Origin: Epiperipatus broadwayi
Taxonomy: Eukaryota > Onychophora > Udeonychophora > Euonychophora > Peripatidae
Assembly: GCA_028023455.1 (NCBI GenBank)
Contig: JAQFVV010012403.1
Span: 1,118,001-1,182,000 of the forward strand
Direction: 5' to 3'
Length of the DNA: 64,000 nucleotides
Shown here in pieces: positions 33,516 to 44,044 of this stretch (positions are counted from its first letter, which is position 1; each line of letters opens with the position of its first letter). Both the position numbers and the translations under genes were made by a program. The notes under the pieces were generated by a model. It was not told the DNA's origin and made no database searches. It saw only the letters and a program-made list of their open reading frames with translations.

Positions 33516-34190
33516 AATTAAAATGGAAATCTTTTGTATGCTTCTTTATGTATAGTTTTCATTGACATCAGTATTTATATGATAATTAGAAAAAGAATTT
33601 AAATTGTAGCTACAGTGCAGGAATTCATTGCTCTTATAGCCAGTATTTTATAATGTCAAAGACGTTAAAACAAATAAATGGTAATTAGATAAAACATGAA
33701 CTGTAGGAAGGATTAGATATGTCATTCCACTTTTCAACATTAAAGTGGCAGTTTAAGCATAAAGCATTGTCAAGAATGAGACACACAATCACATTTTGTG
33801 TATTTATTTTTAAAATATTATTAAAAATGAAGTTTTTGGTAAGCAAAAGTAACATCATTTTAAAGAGATATTACACAATCATTTCTCAAACTATGCTTAA
33901 AACTTGTTAGAGATGAAAATAAGAGTGGTTAAATACTATGAAATATTTGAGCACTTTTCTCTCTGATATTTTGATTTTGTATTCATTATCAGATCAGTTA
34001 CTTTAGGAAATCAAGTAGTATTTTATATATAACTTTATTTTCTGTTCATTTTAATTTTGACTTTTTCTTTTTTTTATTATCTCAATAAGGTGAGATGGGC
34101 TTGCTATGACATTTTTAAAAACTCTAATTGTCTACAAAGCATTTCGAAGTTCAGAGAATAGTGTACTAGCAGATATGAATTGAGAGTAGA
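33516..34190. other. A+T-rich spacer
   Basis: No feature recognised. The 63-codon frame 33719-33910 has no domain. Confidence 0.45.
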
Positions 34191-34194
34191 AATA

Positions 34195-34395
34195 TAACCA
34201 CTAAACATCACATGATTCCAATTCCGCTTACATAAGGCTCATCACTGATGAAAGCCACAAGCTAGAAACTAGTCTGGGTATTGGATAAGTAGGCACTAGA
34301 GAGATCGATCTTATGCACAAATCTTCTTGCATTTCACTGATTTCTTTGGTTTGCATTGGATGATGCTCCTGTATGAAATTTTGCCCCTGTTAGAG
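34195..34395 (+). mobile_element. Family A copy
   Basis: From CCACTAAACATCACATGATT (the distal A end, inverted relative to the rest) through the hammerhead, GTAGGCACTAGA, TTATGCACAAATCTTC, TTGCATTGGATGATGCTCC and TGTATGAAATTTTGCCCCTGTT. The junction of the inverted end with the ribozyme mirrors the foldback at 6.9-7.2 kb. Confidence 0.75.
34231..34290 (+). ncRNA. Hammerhead ribozyme, family A, all core bases present
   Basis: CTGATGA (34245-34251, C3 intact), helix II AAGC - CACAA - GCTA (three pairs after an A.A mismatch), GAAA (34265-34268), palindrome ACTAGT, C17 at 34274. Inner helix I is reduced: ATCA against TGGGTA gives three pairs, because one G of the usual TGGGGA is deleted. TTGGAT is present downstream, but its partner ATCCAA has become CATAAG. 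The catalytic bases are better preserved than the stem. Confidence 0.68.
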
Positions 34396-34945
34396 TACAA
34401 ATATGCTATATCACTTCTAGTGATAAATCATGATTTTGTATAGTCAATAAAATCCATTCAATCCTCATCTCACAGAAACATAGTAGCAAAGGTGAATCTT
34501 TTGTTATTAATTGCCAATATTCTGCTCTTATCAGGTACATTATTTTTGGGTGAGATCACTTATTGTAATCATATGATTTTCACACACATCATCAGTTGTG
34601 ATGAGGCTTGATAGTATGTAACTACTTTTTTATTATCCATGTTGTTTCCTTTTCTGTACGATAATTATGCATCCATTTAACAACGATAAAAATCATTTTC
34701 ATACTGCGAGATATTTTCAATTGTACTTACAAAAAGTTATTAGATGCTTTTCTGAATTACTTCAGCACTAGGCTTCTCATTTATTAATTACATGTGAATA
34801 TTTATAAGCAAATGATACTTGTAAATATTCTCTTCTAAAAATATTCATGAGATAAGCAATTAAGTAAAAATTAAATGATCAAAGCTAGACATCATTAGAA
34901 ATTTAATCACTCACAAACAGAACTTTTTTATTTTTTCTCATGTGT
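34396..34945. other. Spacer
   Basis: No gene or repeat family recognised. CATCATCAG at about 34587 resembles a ribozyme core on the minus strand but was rejected. Confidence 0.4.
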
Positions 34946-34949
34946 CATA

Positions 34950-35029
34950 GCATCAGCCGGGAAGTGAGCCCACTAACCCGGGACAACTGCTTGTAATGCA
35001 GCCGTTGCTGACCTCTCAACCACCAATGC
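34950..35029 (-). repeat. tRNA-like element with extended acceptor stem
   Basis: 80 nt on the minus strand. GCATTGG pairs with CTGATGC (with two G.U), the anticodon loop ATTACAA would read TAC, and CACTTCCCGG marks the T-arm. The flanks TGTCAA (5') and TATGACA (3') are complementary, so the acceptor stem continues outside the tRNA-like part. The unit at 38784-38863 has the same length, the same flanks and the same 3' tail CATGAGAAA followed by A-rich sequence. Confidence 0.7.
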
Positions 35030-35284
35030 TTGACAACACAAACAGAACTTTTGTTTATAAGATTTTACATTTGTTATAAATTTGTTTAACAGTATAATAT
35101 TTGTCTTTGAGAAGGATATTCTATTCAAAACAGGCAATAATGTTATTTAGAATAGTTTATATTTTTTTCCATGTAAGAATCATTTTTGTAAGTGTGTATA
35201 GATTGTCAAATTGTATCATTAGCAAATTCTTTTATTCTCACAACTTTTATGCCATCTAGTGTAAATTTTAATAATCAATAGATG

Positions 35285-35440
35285 CCAGATGATAATGTTT
35301 AGTAAATATTTATTCAGTGATGACCTATTAAATATCCCCATACTATTTTTTAATTTATGGCTATCACCAATGAAGAACAGTTTGAATTTTTTGAGTAGTG
35401 CAGTTGAATTTTTTGAATCTAACATGCTTTTACTCTAGCA
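35285..35440 (-). mobile_element. Family A fragment, decayed
   Basis: AAATATCCCCATACTATTTTTTAATTTATGGCTATCACCAATGAAG, read on the minus strand, follows the A ribozyme region (TTGGTGAT for CTGATGA, the GAAA box lost). The ends GATGCCAGATG match the A body. Too worn for a ribozyme call. Confidence 0.55.
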
Positions 35441-35458
35441 GCCATTTTTGTTATATTA

Positions 35459-35529
35459 GCATTGGTAGCCTAGTGGTTAGCATCGCTGCCTGCTAAGCAG
35501 CTGGCCCAGGTCTGCTTCCTGGTCAATGC
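35459..35529 (+). repeat. tRNA-like element, GCT anticodon
   Basis: 71 nt. Acceptor GCATTGG pairs with TCAATGC (seven pairs, last G.U). Anticodon stem GCTGC/GCAGC is perfect around loop CTGCTAA (anticodon GCT). T-stem CCAGG/CCTGG is perfect around TCTGCTT. A-box TAGCCTAGTGG. The T-loop departs from TTCRA, and there is no long variable arm as in tRNA-Ser. 3' flank is ATATATATTAAAAAA. Stems are better kept than in the other units, so a young tRNA-like copy or a divergent tRNA gene. Confidence 0.62.
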
Positions 35530-35624
35530 TTTGAAATATATATTAAAAAAATGATTACTAGAAGAAATGTGTAGTATATCCAAAAGATAAAGTGCATTAT
35601 TAAAAAAAACCAAAAAAATTCCTC

Positions 35625-35770
35625 ACTAATGAAAATGATAAGGTAGAAACTAGTCTAGAGATATATAAATAGGACACTACTGGATAAGAATTTATTAAGA
35701 ACTACCATCTGGCAGCTATATATTATTAAAGCTTACACTAGATGGCATGAAAGTAGTGAAAATGAAGAAT
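35625..35770 (+). mobile_element. Family A fragment, decayed
   Basis: CTCACTAATGAAAATGATAAGGTAGAAACTAGTCTAGAGATAT keeps GAAACTAGTC of the ribozyme, with the CTGATGA box changed to CTAATGA. Downstream GCAGC..., TTACACTAGATGGCATGAA is the A end. With the copy at 35285-35440 (minus) it forms another inverted pair around the tRNA-like element at 35459. Confidence 0.62.
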
Positions 35771-35994
35771 TTGCTAATGAATAGCAATATGTGAGTTAAG
35801 ATCATGTGATGCCTTGTTGCCATGTGATGTAACAATAGATTGTACATCACAATGTAGGCATAGACCATCTATCATATTATTTTATCAATCATTTTGATAT
35901 GTATATCCAGTAAAGCAATTAAGTAGTTTTTTTTACATAGTATAATGATCGATTCAAGAATGTTTTATGACAGAAATTTTTGTGTTAATTTATT

Positions 35995-36360
35995 ACATAT
36001 ATTTTTAGGGTTTATTAATTAATTAATAAACAACAAGAAGAGATCAAAAATGCAATGTATGGGCAAGAGAACAAACAGGTGTTACTGACCTCATTGAAAA
36101 AATTAAAAGATTGAAGTGGAGTTGGACTGGACATATTGCTAGAGGATATGATAATAGATGAACAATTGAAATCTTAAACCGGATTCCAAGAGATTGTAAA
36201 AGACCCAGAAAGAGACCACATGTGAGATGGATGGATAAAATAAGAAAGTGTGCAGGGGTGATGTGGAGAAGAGAAGCTAAAGATTGGAGATGGAATAAAC
36301 TTGGAGAGACCTTCATCCTGCAGTGGACTGATAATGGTTGATGATGATGATGAATATATT
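35995..36360 (+). pseudogene. RTE-type 3' fragment
   Basis: GVTDLIEKIKRLKWSWTGHIARGYDNR, then TIEILNRIPRDCKRPRKRPHVRWMDKIRKCAGVMWRREAKDWRW and LGETFILQWTDNG are readable on the plus strand with two or three interruptions. This is the C-terminus following the RT and matches the 43.3-43.6 kb copy closely. It ends in GGTTGATGATGATGA, the common end. The 90- and 66-codon minus-strand frames here are shadows. Confidence 0.82.
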
Positions 36361-36579
36361 ACTTTGTAAATCAAATATTATTTGCATCCTGTATATTTAA
36401 CTGATTAGTATGCTTTTAGATATATTTAGAACTTCTACTCCACTATCATATTCTTGAAACATCACCCTTGTGATGCATTTCATACTGAACAAGTATTCTT
36501 CAGCTGGATCAGGTTTATATCTGAACTAGGGATAATCTCTAGTTTAGTAAATGATTAATAATAGCCATTAATATATTTA

Positions 36580-36950
36580 TCTGAAGTGATTGTTGCCAAA
36601 GTTAAAAGTGTAGAAAGTTTGACACTTTTAAATCAAATTCTAATAATTCGATTAGTTTGTATTTCATGTATAGCATTCCTTCTGATGATGCAATTTCTGT
36701 TAAACAGTTGTTTACTCATAAGGGCTGGACATATTGCAAGAAGAAGTGATAATGTATGGACAGTTGCATTCTTAAACTGGATCCCAAAATATTATAAAAA
36801 ATCTAGGAAATGATCTCAGGTAAGATGGACAGATTAACTATGGATATTCACAGGTATAGTGTGGAGAAAAGAGGTTAGGAATCACAGAAACTGAATTAAA
36901 CTTGGGAGACTTTCTCCCAGCAATAGATGATTGAGTGAAGATTATATACG
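36580..36950 (+). pseudogene. RTE-type 3' fragment, diverged
   Basis: The plus frame 36586-36813 ends with AGHIARRSDNVWTVAFLNWIPKYYKKSRK, equivalent to AGHIARRDDNRWTIEILNRIPRDCKRPRK. It is followed by the GTGTGGAGAAAAGAGGTTAGG block and CTTTCTCCCAGCAATAGATGA. The frame upstream of AGHI (36586-36730) is not recognisable. An older copy than the adjacent one. Confidence 0.72.
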
Positions 36951-37560
36951 TTTATAGTTATAAATAAATATATAGACATATAGTTGTATTTATATTTTGG
37001 ATTATTTCCATCATCAAATATAGGTAATGAATGTTTTTAGAAAACTTTATTTAAATATTCCTAATACATTCAACTGTTAGTAATAATACACAGATTAGTA
37101 TATTTACAACATTTTGAGAGGTATTATTCTCTCCTCTTCTTCAGATGTTGCCGGTCTGACCAGCGACAACACTAGCACGGGAATCAAACCTGGACCCTTA
37201 GATTCTTGAAAATTGTATTTTAAAGTAATGCTCTAACCAACAGAGCCATCCTGGTTACAGCATTACCGTAAAATTCAATATTCACGAATCTAAGAGTCCA
37301 GGTTTGATTCCCGTACTAATACTGTCACTAGTCAGACTGGCAACATCTGAGGATAAGGGGAGAATAATACCTCTCAAAACCTTGTGCATATATTGACTTG
37401 TGTGCTATTACTAACAGTTGAATGCATTTGGAATACTTAAATAAAGTTAAATTTTTCTAAAAAAACATTCAATACTTATATTAGATGAGGAAAAAAACCA
37501 ATATGTAAATACATCTAAAATACCATTATCACAAACCTTCAGGAAAACATATAGACATAT
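36951..37560. mobile_element. Family B foldback element, best copy
   Basis: Inverted arms of about 280 bases: ATTTCCATCATCAAATATAGG on the left, with ACATTCAACTGTTAGTAATA facing TATTACTAACAGTTGAATGC. The centre holds opposed tRNA-like heads, with GGTTTGATTCCCGTACTA (about 37301) and its complement (about 37180) as B-box-like words, and GAGCCATCC / CTGGTTACAGCATTACCG near 37240 as remains of the A-box region. The body has CATCTGAGGATAAGGGG then CCTCTCAAAACC. This is the reference copy for the family. Confidence 0.78.
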
Positions 37561-37569
37561 AGTTAAATG

Positions 37570-38770
37570 CATAGGCTGATATCATATTCTTGAAAATCGA
37601 TTACATTGCAGTTAAAAATGGACATATATAAAGTTGTAATTGTTAATTATAAACAAACATAAGTTCTTTAAAATAAATTAAAATTATTAGATTACGTTTA
37701 ATTTATTTCATCGTTGTAATTATAAGAAGAAAAAAAACTGCGAGGTACATTTCAGATAAAGAAAGAATTCAAATTACCAAGTATTTCCCAATCTGCTTTA
37801 CTATCTATTTTACAGATTCTGCATATTTGAGAATTTTAATTGGATAGACTCGAGAAGTCGGAGATTGATGATTTCTCTGTCTCATATTTTATCACATTGT
37901 AAACTTAAAACTTTCTGTTCCTTGAGCGATCTATTTACTTTTGCTTCTAACTCGTACGGCATCCTATAAATAATTCCAGCCAGTCTATTTATGGTAGGCT
38001 TGAGACAAGATGTAAATTACTCAAAACAAATCAACTCTTTCTTATAGATTTTTTCTTTTTAATCTTTAGAAAACAAAACAGTACTTTTTTTTAAAAAAAA
38101 AAAAATCGTTATTTATTAGACAACTCACGTTTCTGTTATTATAACTTCTCATTTTCATGTCACAATTGATTATTTGAAATTTTTTTTTTTTAAAGACGCA
38201 AATGATCTTTTTTTTACAACCGCTCATTACTAGTATATCATTCTAAATATTAAACATGTGCACATATAAATACATGTGTGTTTAAAGTGAAAGATGTGTG
38301 AAGGATAACGGTTATCCGTGGACCAAATGCCTGCAGTTCATCAACATCCGTTCACTAGTAGAGATATTGGGTCATAATTCAGCTGTTCGTTTCTTCCTAG
38401 AAAGTACAGTTCGGGACTTCCTTTATCCTCTAGCTAAGCATAGCTAGATATTATTTGCTAAGCGATATTGATGGTTAAATAGTTTAACTATGGATTAACA
38501 GGCTACTTGAAGACAATTCTAAGAGGGCTTAAAAAGATCTCCAGCTGCTTCAAAGTATTTCAAACTCCACCTGGCACAGAATGCCAGGTTATACTCATGA
38601 TATATGAATGCAGCTAATCACTGTAACATGAAGCGCTTTTAAACACGCATGTATGTATTGGTGCAATTAATTGTTGGCCTTTTACCCCCAGGTTTTGCCT
38701 GGTTTATTGTATTTTTTTTAAAAAAAAAAAATTTTTTTGCATACGTATATGTTTTTAGTGTCAAAAATTA
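37570..38770. other. Unique stretch, CpG-containing, no gene recognised
   Basis: No repeat family seen. The text is more balanced than its surroundings at 37740-37990 and 38290-38700 (words such as CTCGAGAAGTCGGAG, ACGGTTATCCGTGG, GTTCGGGACTTCC). TAACGGTTATCCGTGGACC contains a small inverted repeat. Could be a regulatory or transcribed region of a host locus, but there is no direct evidence. Confidence 0.4.
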
Positions 38771-38777
38771 AAATTGT

Positions 38778-38870
38778 TGTCAAGCATTGGTGGTCGAGAG
38801 GTCAGCGACGGCTGCTTTACAAGCAGTTGTCCCGTGTTAGCGGATTCGCTTCCCGGCTGATGCTATGACA
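38778..38870 (+). repeat. tRNA-like element with extended acceptor stem
   Basis: The tRNA-like part is 38784-38863 (80 nt): GCATTGG/CTGATGC acceptor, anticodon loop TTTACAA (TAC), TTCCCGG T-arm. TGTCAA (38778-38783) and TATGACA (38864-38870) extend the acceptor pairing. The tail CATGAGAAATAAAAAA follows. The A-box is GTGGTCGAGAGG and the B-box region GGATTCGCTTCCC. Near-identical in plan to the minus-strand unit at 34.95 kb. Confidence 0.72.
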
Positions 38871-38874
38871 CATG

Positions 38875-39720
38875 AGAAATAAAAAATTAAAATAGTTTAC
38901 TTGGGTTGAGTGTGTTTATAAGTTTTAATATAAATTTCTATCAGAAGAGACTTTCAGGATTTTAATTAAATCATATGATAGGATACATATACATCTATGT
39001 ATTGATATGCATATTTAGGTAGAAAGATGAAATTGTTTTTAAATAAACTCATTGCAGAGCATACACTCTTTATAACAGTCAGATATTATAAGGGAACAGT
39101 CAAAAAGAAAGCATTTGTCATGAGTCATATGGTCAAGATTTGGACACATTCATTTTTGTACTGCTCTCTTAAGCAGTTCTCATCAGAGTTGCATTGGCTA
39201 TATGGTCAAGATTTGGACATTTATTTATTCTTGTATTGCTCTCTTAATATTACTAAGCACCCATTTACCAACTAACATTAGAAGCTTAGGTAAACTGATT
39301 AATGACTGGCTACCTAAAAAAATATTTAAGTTTACATGGAATTGATTTGAAATTCAGATGTAAACATGATATCACGAGGCCTCTCAAAGTGTTTATAATA
39401 TTATAAAGTGACATTAAGATAAATTTTTGTAATATGTTATAAAATAATGACTTTCTCTACCCAAGTGCTGTACATAATTTTAAAGCACTGACAACTAATC
39501 ACTAAAGAGATGAAAATAATCCATTTTTGCCTATAATTAAATAAACTTATGCATAAATAAGGTTAGACAATGATAAATGAGAATGATATTCTGCATATTG
39601 TGGATGAAAATACCACCTAATTGTAATGACACCACTCTCATGAAAAATGAAGAATGTTTTCTATCCACTTTTAAGATTTTGGGAAGGATGTAATCATAAA
39701 CATGTGATCAAAGACACATG
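38875..39720. other. Spacer with small duplication
   Basis: The 82-codon frame 39027-39275 contains a direct duplication of about 40 bases (TATGGTCAAGATTTGGACA at 39129 and 39200, each followed by T-rich text and TGCTCTCTTAA). No domain is recognised, so it is not called as a gene. Nothing else seen. Confidence 0.45.
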
Positions 39721-39724
39721 AATA

Positions 39725-39835
39725 CGATCCATGCTCACCAAAATGCATATTTTGTGCTGAGCCAACACTCATCAGTTGGTCCAGACCACAATCTCTTGCA
39801 CATATGTTTATCATTGTTCAGTATATATATATAAC
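39725..39835 (-). mobile_element. Family G fragment with ribozyme
   Basis: A minus-strand piece of family G with the hammerhead and the preceding GAGATTGTGGTCTGGACC block. The tail and head blocks are missing or unrecognisable. Confidence 0.68.
39737..39780 (-). ncRNA. Hammerhead ribozyme, family G, G12 changed
   Basis: Minus strand: helix I ACCAA (39780-39776) and TTGGT (39741-39737), five pairs. Core CTGATGA (39775-39769). Helix II GTGT - TGGCTCA - GCAC, four pairs with one G.U. AAAA (39753-39750) in place of GAAA. Helix III TATGCAT region, then U16.1 and H17 = U. Compared with the 8.2 and 58.0 kb copies the only core defect is G12 to A, which should abolish activity. Confidence 0.7.
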
Positions 39836-39839
39836 AGAT

Positions 39840-42600
39840 CTCTACAGTTTAATTTATAAGTGCCAAATGTACAACCCTCACAACTTTAACACAAATTACT
39901 TATTGAAAGTATATTAATAAATTTTATTAATCACTCATTAGACTAGAGATTATCCAATAATGAATAACATTCTGTAGTAAACAGTTTTTATTATCTCACT
40001 CTTGTGTACTGCCAGAATGACATAAAAATTGCAATGTTTTCTCTGGCAAACAGTTTCCTTTTAAATGTTCCATCTTTCAAGATAAAATAAAAGCAATCGA
40101 GATACACATTTTCCACAGGCATTTAAAATTAATCCTTGGTTAGATATTGACATTAAGCAATGCATATTCTCTGGCCATATCAACAAATGATCCTTGGGTT
40201 CCATATTTCTGACAGGGACTATTTTTTGCTTCATAAACTACAGTAAACCATGAAATAATTCCTTAGCTATGTTAAGAATTCACAAAAGCAAAAAGGATTT
40301 ATATTGCTAAACTCTTCAGTCCAGATCTAATTAAAACAACAAATGAATAATAATCTCTCCAAAAAGATTTCTCTCTTATCAAATCTTAATTAAAATACAC
40401 CATAGAGTGATAGAATAAATTGGAAACTCCTTATCTCTTAATTACTGTTTGTAGATTCATTTTTGTTATTAATAAGTCTGATCAATTAATTTTTAAAAAA
40501 AAAAAAAAAATTGAAATATAATTATTTCAATTTTTTTAACGTAAGCCATCTTACAAGGATTTAATTTATTTATTAAAATTCATTTTAATCAAGAAAGTTT
40601 TTAATAATAATAATATTTTAAATCTATAAGAACTTTAAATAATCTTTAACAATTATGTATATTTGCACTATCAAATTAATTGTCTTGTAAAAATATAATA
40701 ATGTGAATTTAGTAAGTTTATTTTTGAATAATGAAATATTATTAGGATATAAATGCTAGTGTGTGCACACATTTTCATGGGGACCCATATATATATACAT
40801 GTTAAAATTAATAATTTATGCATTATTAATGAATTGATTTTTTATTAATCTATGACAATTCTAATATTTTGATTTTATATAATTAAATAGCACATCTGTT
40901 TGCTTATATATGGGTGTCTTTTATATAAACATATTAAAATATATGTAAATTACAATGTATTAGCAATAATTTTTATATTATTCTAATGATGTATTCATGT
41001 TCATTTTATTGTTATTGTTTTTAATTAATACATTTATAATTCATTGTTTAAGTTATTTCAGTGAATTTATTTAATCCTAAAATAGGTTTAAAATATTATC
41101 TGTTGATATTACCTCTTGCTCATAGTAACAGTGATAAAGTTCTTGCTCCCTGAGTCGGATTCATGCATAATGGTAAGTTCTATGGATATTAGGGTTTATG
41201 TATGGTATTACAGACATCGAGATGTTGATGATTTTGCTTGGCACAAAGGTATCATCTTTAAAGTCCAGGCACTACATTTTTATTTTATTCTTATTAGAAA
41301 TTAAGTTTATAGTTAGTCAGTGCATTAATGGTATTAAATGGCTAGAGGGCATTGACAATGATCAACATGTTTTAATATCTCAGCATTATTTTTTATTGTT
41401 ATATTCTGATGAATTAGCACTTAAGTCTATGCATCCAAACTATTGTTTATATAATCTGCCCCAAGTTTAGCAATGGTTGAATTAGCCTGCTTATAATGAA
41501 GCCATTTCAAATCCAGTTTGAAGATTGACTATTGATGTTATTGTTGATTGTTCATTATGATGAATGATTATTCTTCTTCTATGTAATGCTGGAGATATAA
41601 CTTATGGATTTGTTTATGCTGAGTCTCATGCTCATTTTTTATATTTAATTTTGATTAGTTATGTATTAAGTGTGGATTTGAAGATGCTCCACCCCCTACA
41701 GCCACCCCCTTGTCATTCTTTACCATTACAATATACATAAAATATAATGACCATTATGGAATAAGTATTGTAATAAAAATAATGAATTATAATGGTGACA
41801 ATATATTTATAAAAAACTATAACTACAGGAATACTTTCAGCTGATTTCTTAACCATCTTCAACTAAAAACCATTTAAATTCAAATCTGTAGAAATAAATG
41901 CCATTATGTCATATTCCAAGATTCTTAAATTTTAACAAATTGTTGATTAATTAGACATTGTATTTCTATGCATAAAAAATGGCCTCCTTAATTTTTCTTT
42001 TATTATGGTTTCTCTTCCTATAAAGAATCTTATCATTTTTAAGATCAAAATTGAAAATAAACTCTCATGTCTTTTCATGATCAAAGAAAACAGAAGCTGT
42101 TATGAAATTATTATTACTCTTATCTTTTATGCATTTATATAACAACTGATGCACTTTTAATCTTTTTGCAAGGCTACATCTCAATTTGCTTATGTATGAA
42201 GCCATGCAGTCACATAAAATTTGATAAATGATATTACTTTTTTATTTGAAAGGTATAATATTTTTTGAATTATTTACCAATGAATTAATATTATGTGGAA
42301 CACGAAATGAAATATTTAAAAAAATCTTTATATATATTTTATAAAAATTTAGCTTGACCATTTGACACATATAGAATAGAAATTCTCTTTTTACCATTAA
42401 TTTTTAGCTCTTTAAAGTAGTATATTGCTTTTTAAATTGACATAAAGTGCAATAAATTTGTTTAACATTATAACCAACTTTAATCATTTCTTTTGTAATT
42501 ATTTCAGATGATTTGTTATAGTTTTATAAGTATAATTATAATTTATTATATATATTATATATATATAAACTAATTATAAATGGAATGACCATTATATATA
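39840..42600. other. Long stretch without recognised features
   Basis: A+T-rich to about 41100. At 41116-41470 two overlapping plus frames (62 and 90 codons) lie in more mixed sequence, and a GTAAGT at 41174 could be a splice donor, but no domain or partner exon is found. 41690-41720 contains CACCCCCTACAGCCACCCCC, unusually C-rich for the window. 42540-42600 is TA-rich and self-complementary. Confidence 0.4.
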
Positions 42601-42604
42601 TATT

Positions 42605-43645
42605 AAGTTAAATCCACAACATTTAGATTTTGCATATGATGTAGTTGTTTTTGCAAACAATGCTTTAGAGCTGCAGGAAATATTGCAGGAGTTATCAGGT
42701 AAAAGTCTGAGTTCAAATCCCTTATATATTACATTATATATGTGCATGTGTATGTAAGCCTGTGCAATGTATTAATTGTGTAATAAAATAATTGTTAATT
42801 TTTTAATATTTCTCTTTTGTCATTATTAAAAAAACATCATCATTGCATATTTACAAGATAAAGGTTATACTTAAGAGATTAGATTATAGATAAATCTATT
42901 TGGATTAAATACATCATTTTTATTTTATTTGATGGTATCTGAAATATAAAGATATTGGATAGGATGTTGTACATAAAATCCCTTTTACATTATTATATCT
43001 TAAAATGAATAAATATACTTTACATCCATGATGAGTTAGAAGAAGTTAACAGTTACAATTACCTTGGTCAGATTTTTAATACAGATGAAAACATAATGGA
43101 TGAAATTAATTATAGAATTAAACTTAGTTGGAGTGCTTTTGGTAGAAATAACTTGATACTAAAAGGAAATATGCCTTTGGGTTTGAAAAGGAAGATTTTT
43201 AATGAATGTGTTTTACAAGTTCTTACTTATGGATCTGAGACTTGGTCACTTAATAGAAGAGCAACACAGCAGCTTCAGACCACTCAAAGAAGTGTGGAGA
43301 GATGCATGTTGTGAGTAATAAGAAGAGATCAAAAATGCAATATATGGGTAAAAGAAAAAACAGGTATTACTGACCTCATTGAAAAAATTAAAAGACTGAA
43401 ATGGAGTTGAGCTGGACATATTACTAGAAGAGATGACAATAGATAAACAATTGAAATCTTAAACTGAATTCCAAGAGTTTGTAAATGACCCAGAAAGAGA
43501 CCATGTGAGATAAATGGGTGAAATAAGAAAGTGTGCAGGGGTGATGTGGAGAAAAGAAGCTAAAGATCAGAGATGGATTGAACTTTGAGAGACCTTCATC
43601 CTGCAGTGAATTGATAATGGTTGATGATGATGACATCCATGCATT
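42605..43645 (+). pseudogene. RTE-type retrotransposon, RT to 3' end, broken
   Basis: LDFAYDVVVFANNALELQEILQELSG (42624-42700) is the RT catalytic block, with FADD changed to FAYD. Family G tail debris and A+T-rich DNA interrupt it. From 43033 the frame is ELEEVNSYNYLGQIFNTDENIMDEINYRIKLSWSAFGR, LKGNMPLGLKRKIFNECVLQVLTYGSETWSLNRR and QLQTTQRSVERCML, then a stop at 43312. Beyond it, TDLIEKIKRLKW, AGHITRRDDNR and PRKRP mark the C-terminus, and GGTTGATGATGATGA the end. The order YLGQ, GSETW, AGHI, RP..RW is that of RTE-clade elements. One catalytic Asp is lost and several stops exist, so it cannot act. Confidence 0.88.
42695..42740 (+). repeat. Family G tail inside the RTE remnant
   Basis: GTAAAAGTCTGAGTTCAAATCCCTTATATATTACA matches the tail of the G copies at 59.43 and 33.48 kb. 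It begins exactly where the RTE frame stops being readable, so a G element (now mostly deleted or short) inserted there. Confidence 0.65.
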
Positions 43646-44040
43646 TATTTTCATATTTTATGTATACCCTGAGATAAATCATTAGTCATGTTTGAAAGAA
43701 AAACTGCTAGCCTTAGATTACACGCAGATTAATTCAGTCTTAATTATTTATTATAGTAAGAAACATTATATCTGCAAAACATTTTCATTAAAGTATAATA
43801 AGACTAAGAGTATATATCCTAGTGAATAACCAGTAAAGTATCTTATGTGCAAGTATAAACCTTATACGCATTGCAAGTTACTTTAGTAAATGCACTTTCA
43901 CATTAGAGCATCCATTTGTCTTTTGCACATAAGTATAACCTTTATTGGTTGCACTATTGATTGTTTCAATATATACTAGCTAAGTATGTGTTTATACATG
44001 GGATTCTAGGTAGTGAATAAATTAATAGGTTGTCCATAAA
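43646..44040. other. Spacer
   Basis: Nothing recognised. TAAGTATAACC/ATAAGTATAAAC repeats weakly at 43848 and 43930. Confidence 0.4.
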
Positions 44041-44044
44041 ATTA

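Noticed and set aside
34580-34610. CTGATGA on the minus strand followed by GAAAA
   Set aside because: The intervening TGTGTGT cannot form helix II and no helix I partner is seen.
39160-39190. CTGATGAGAACTGC on the minus strand
   Set aside because: No GAAA box or helix III follows.
41116-41470. Possible host exons with a GTAAGT splice donor
   Set aside because: No recognised domain, no partner exon, and the two frames overlap. A donor-like hexamer is expected by chance in a 64-kb window.
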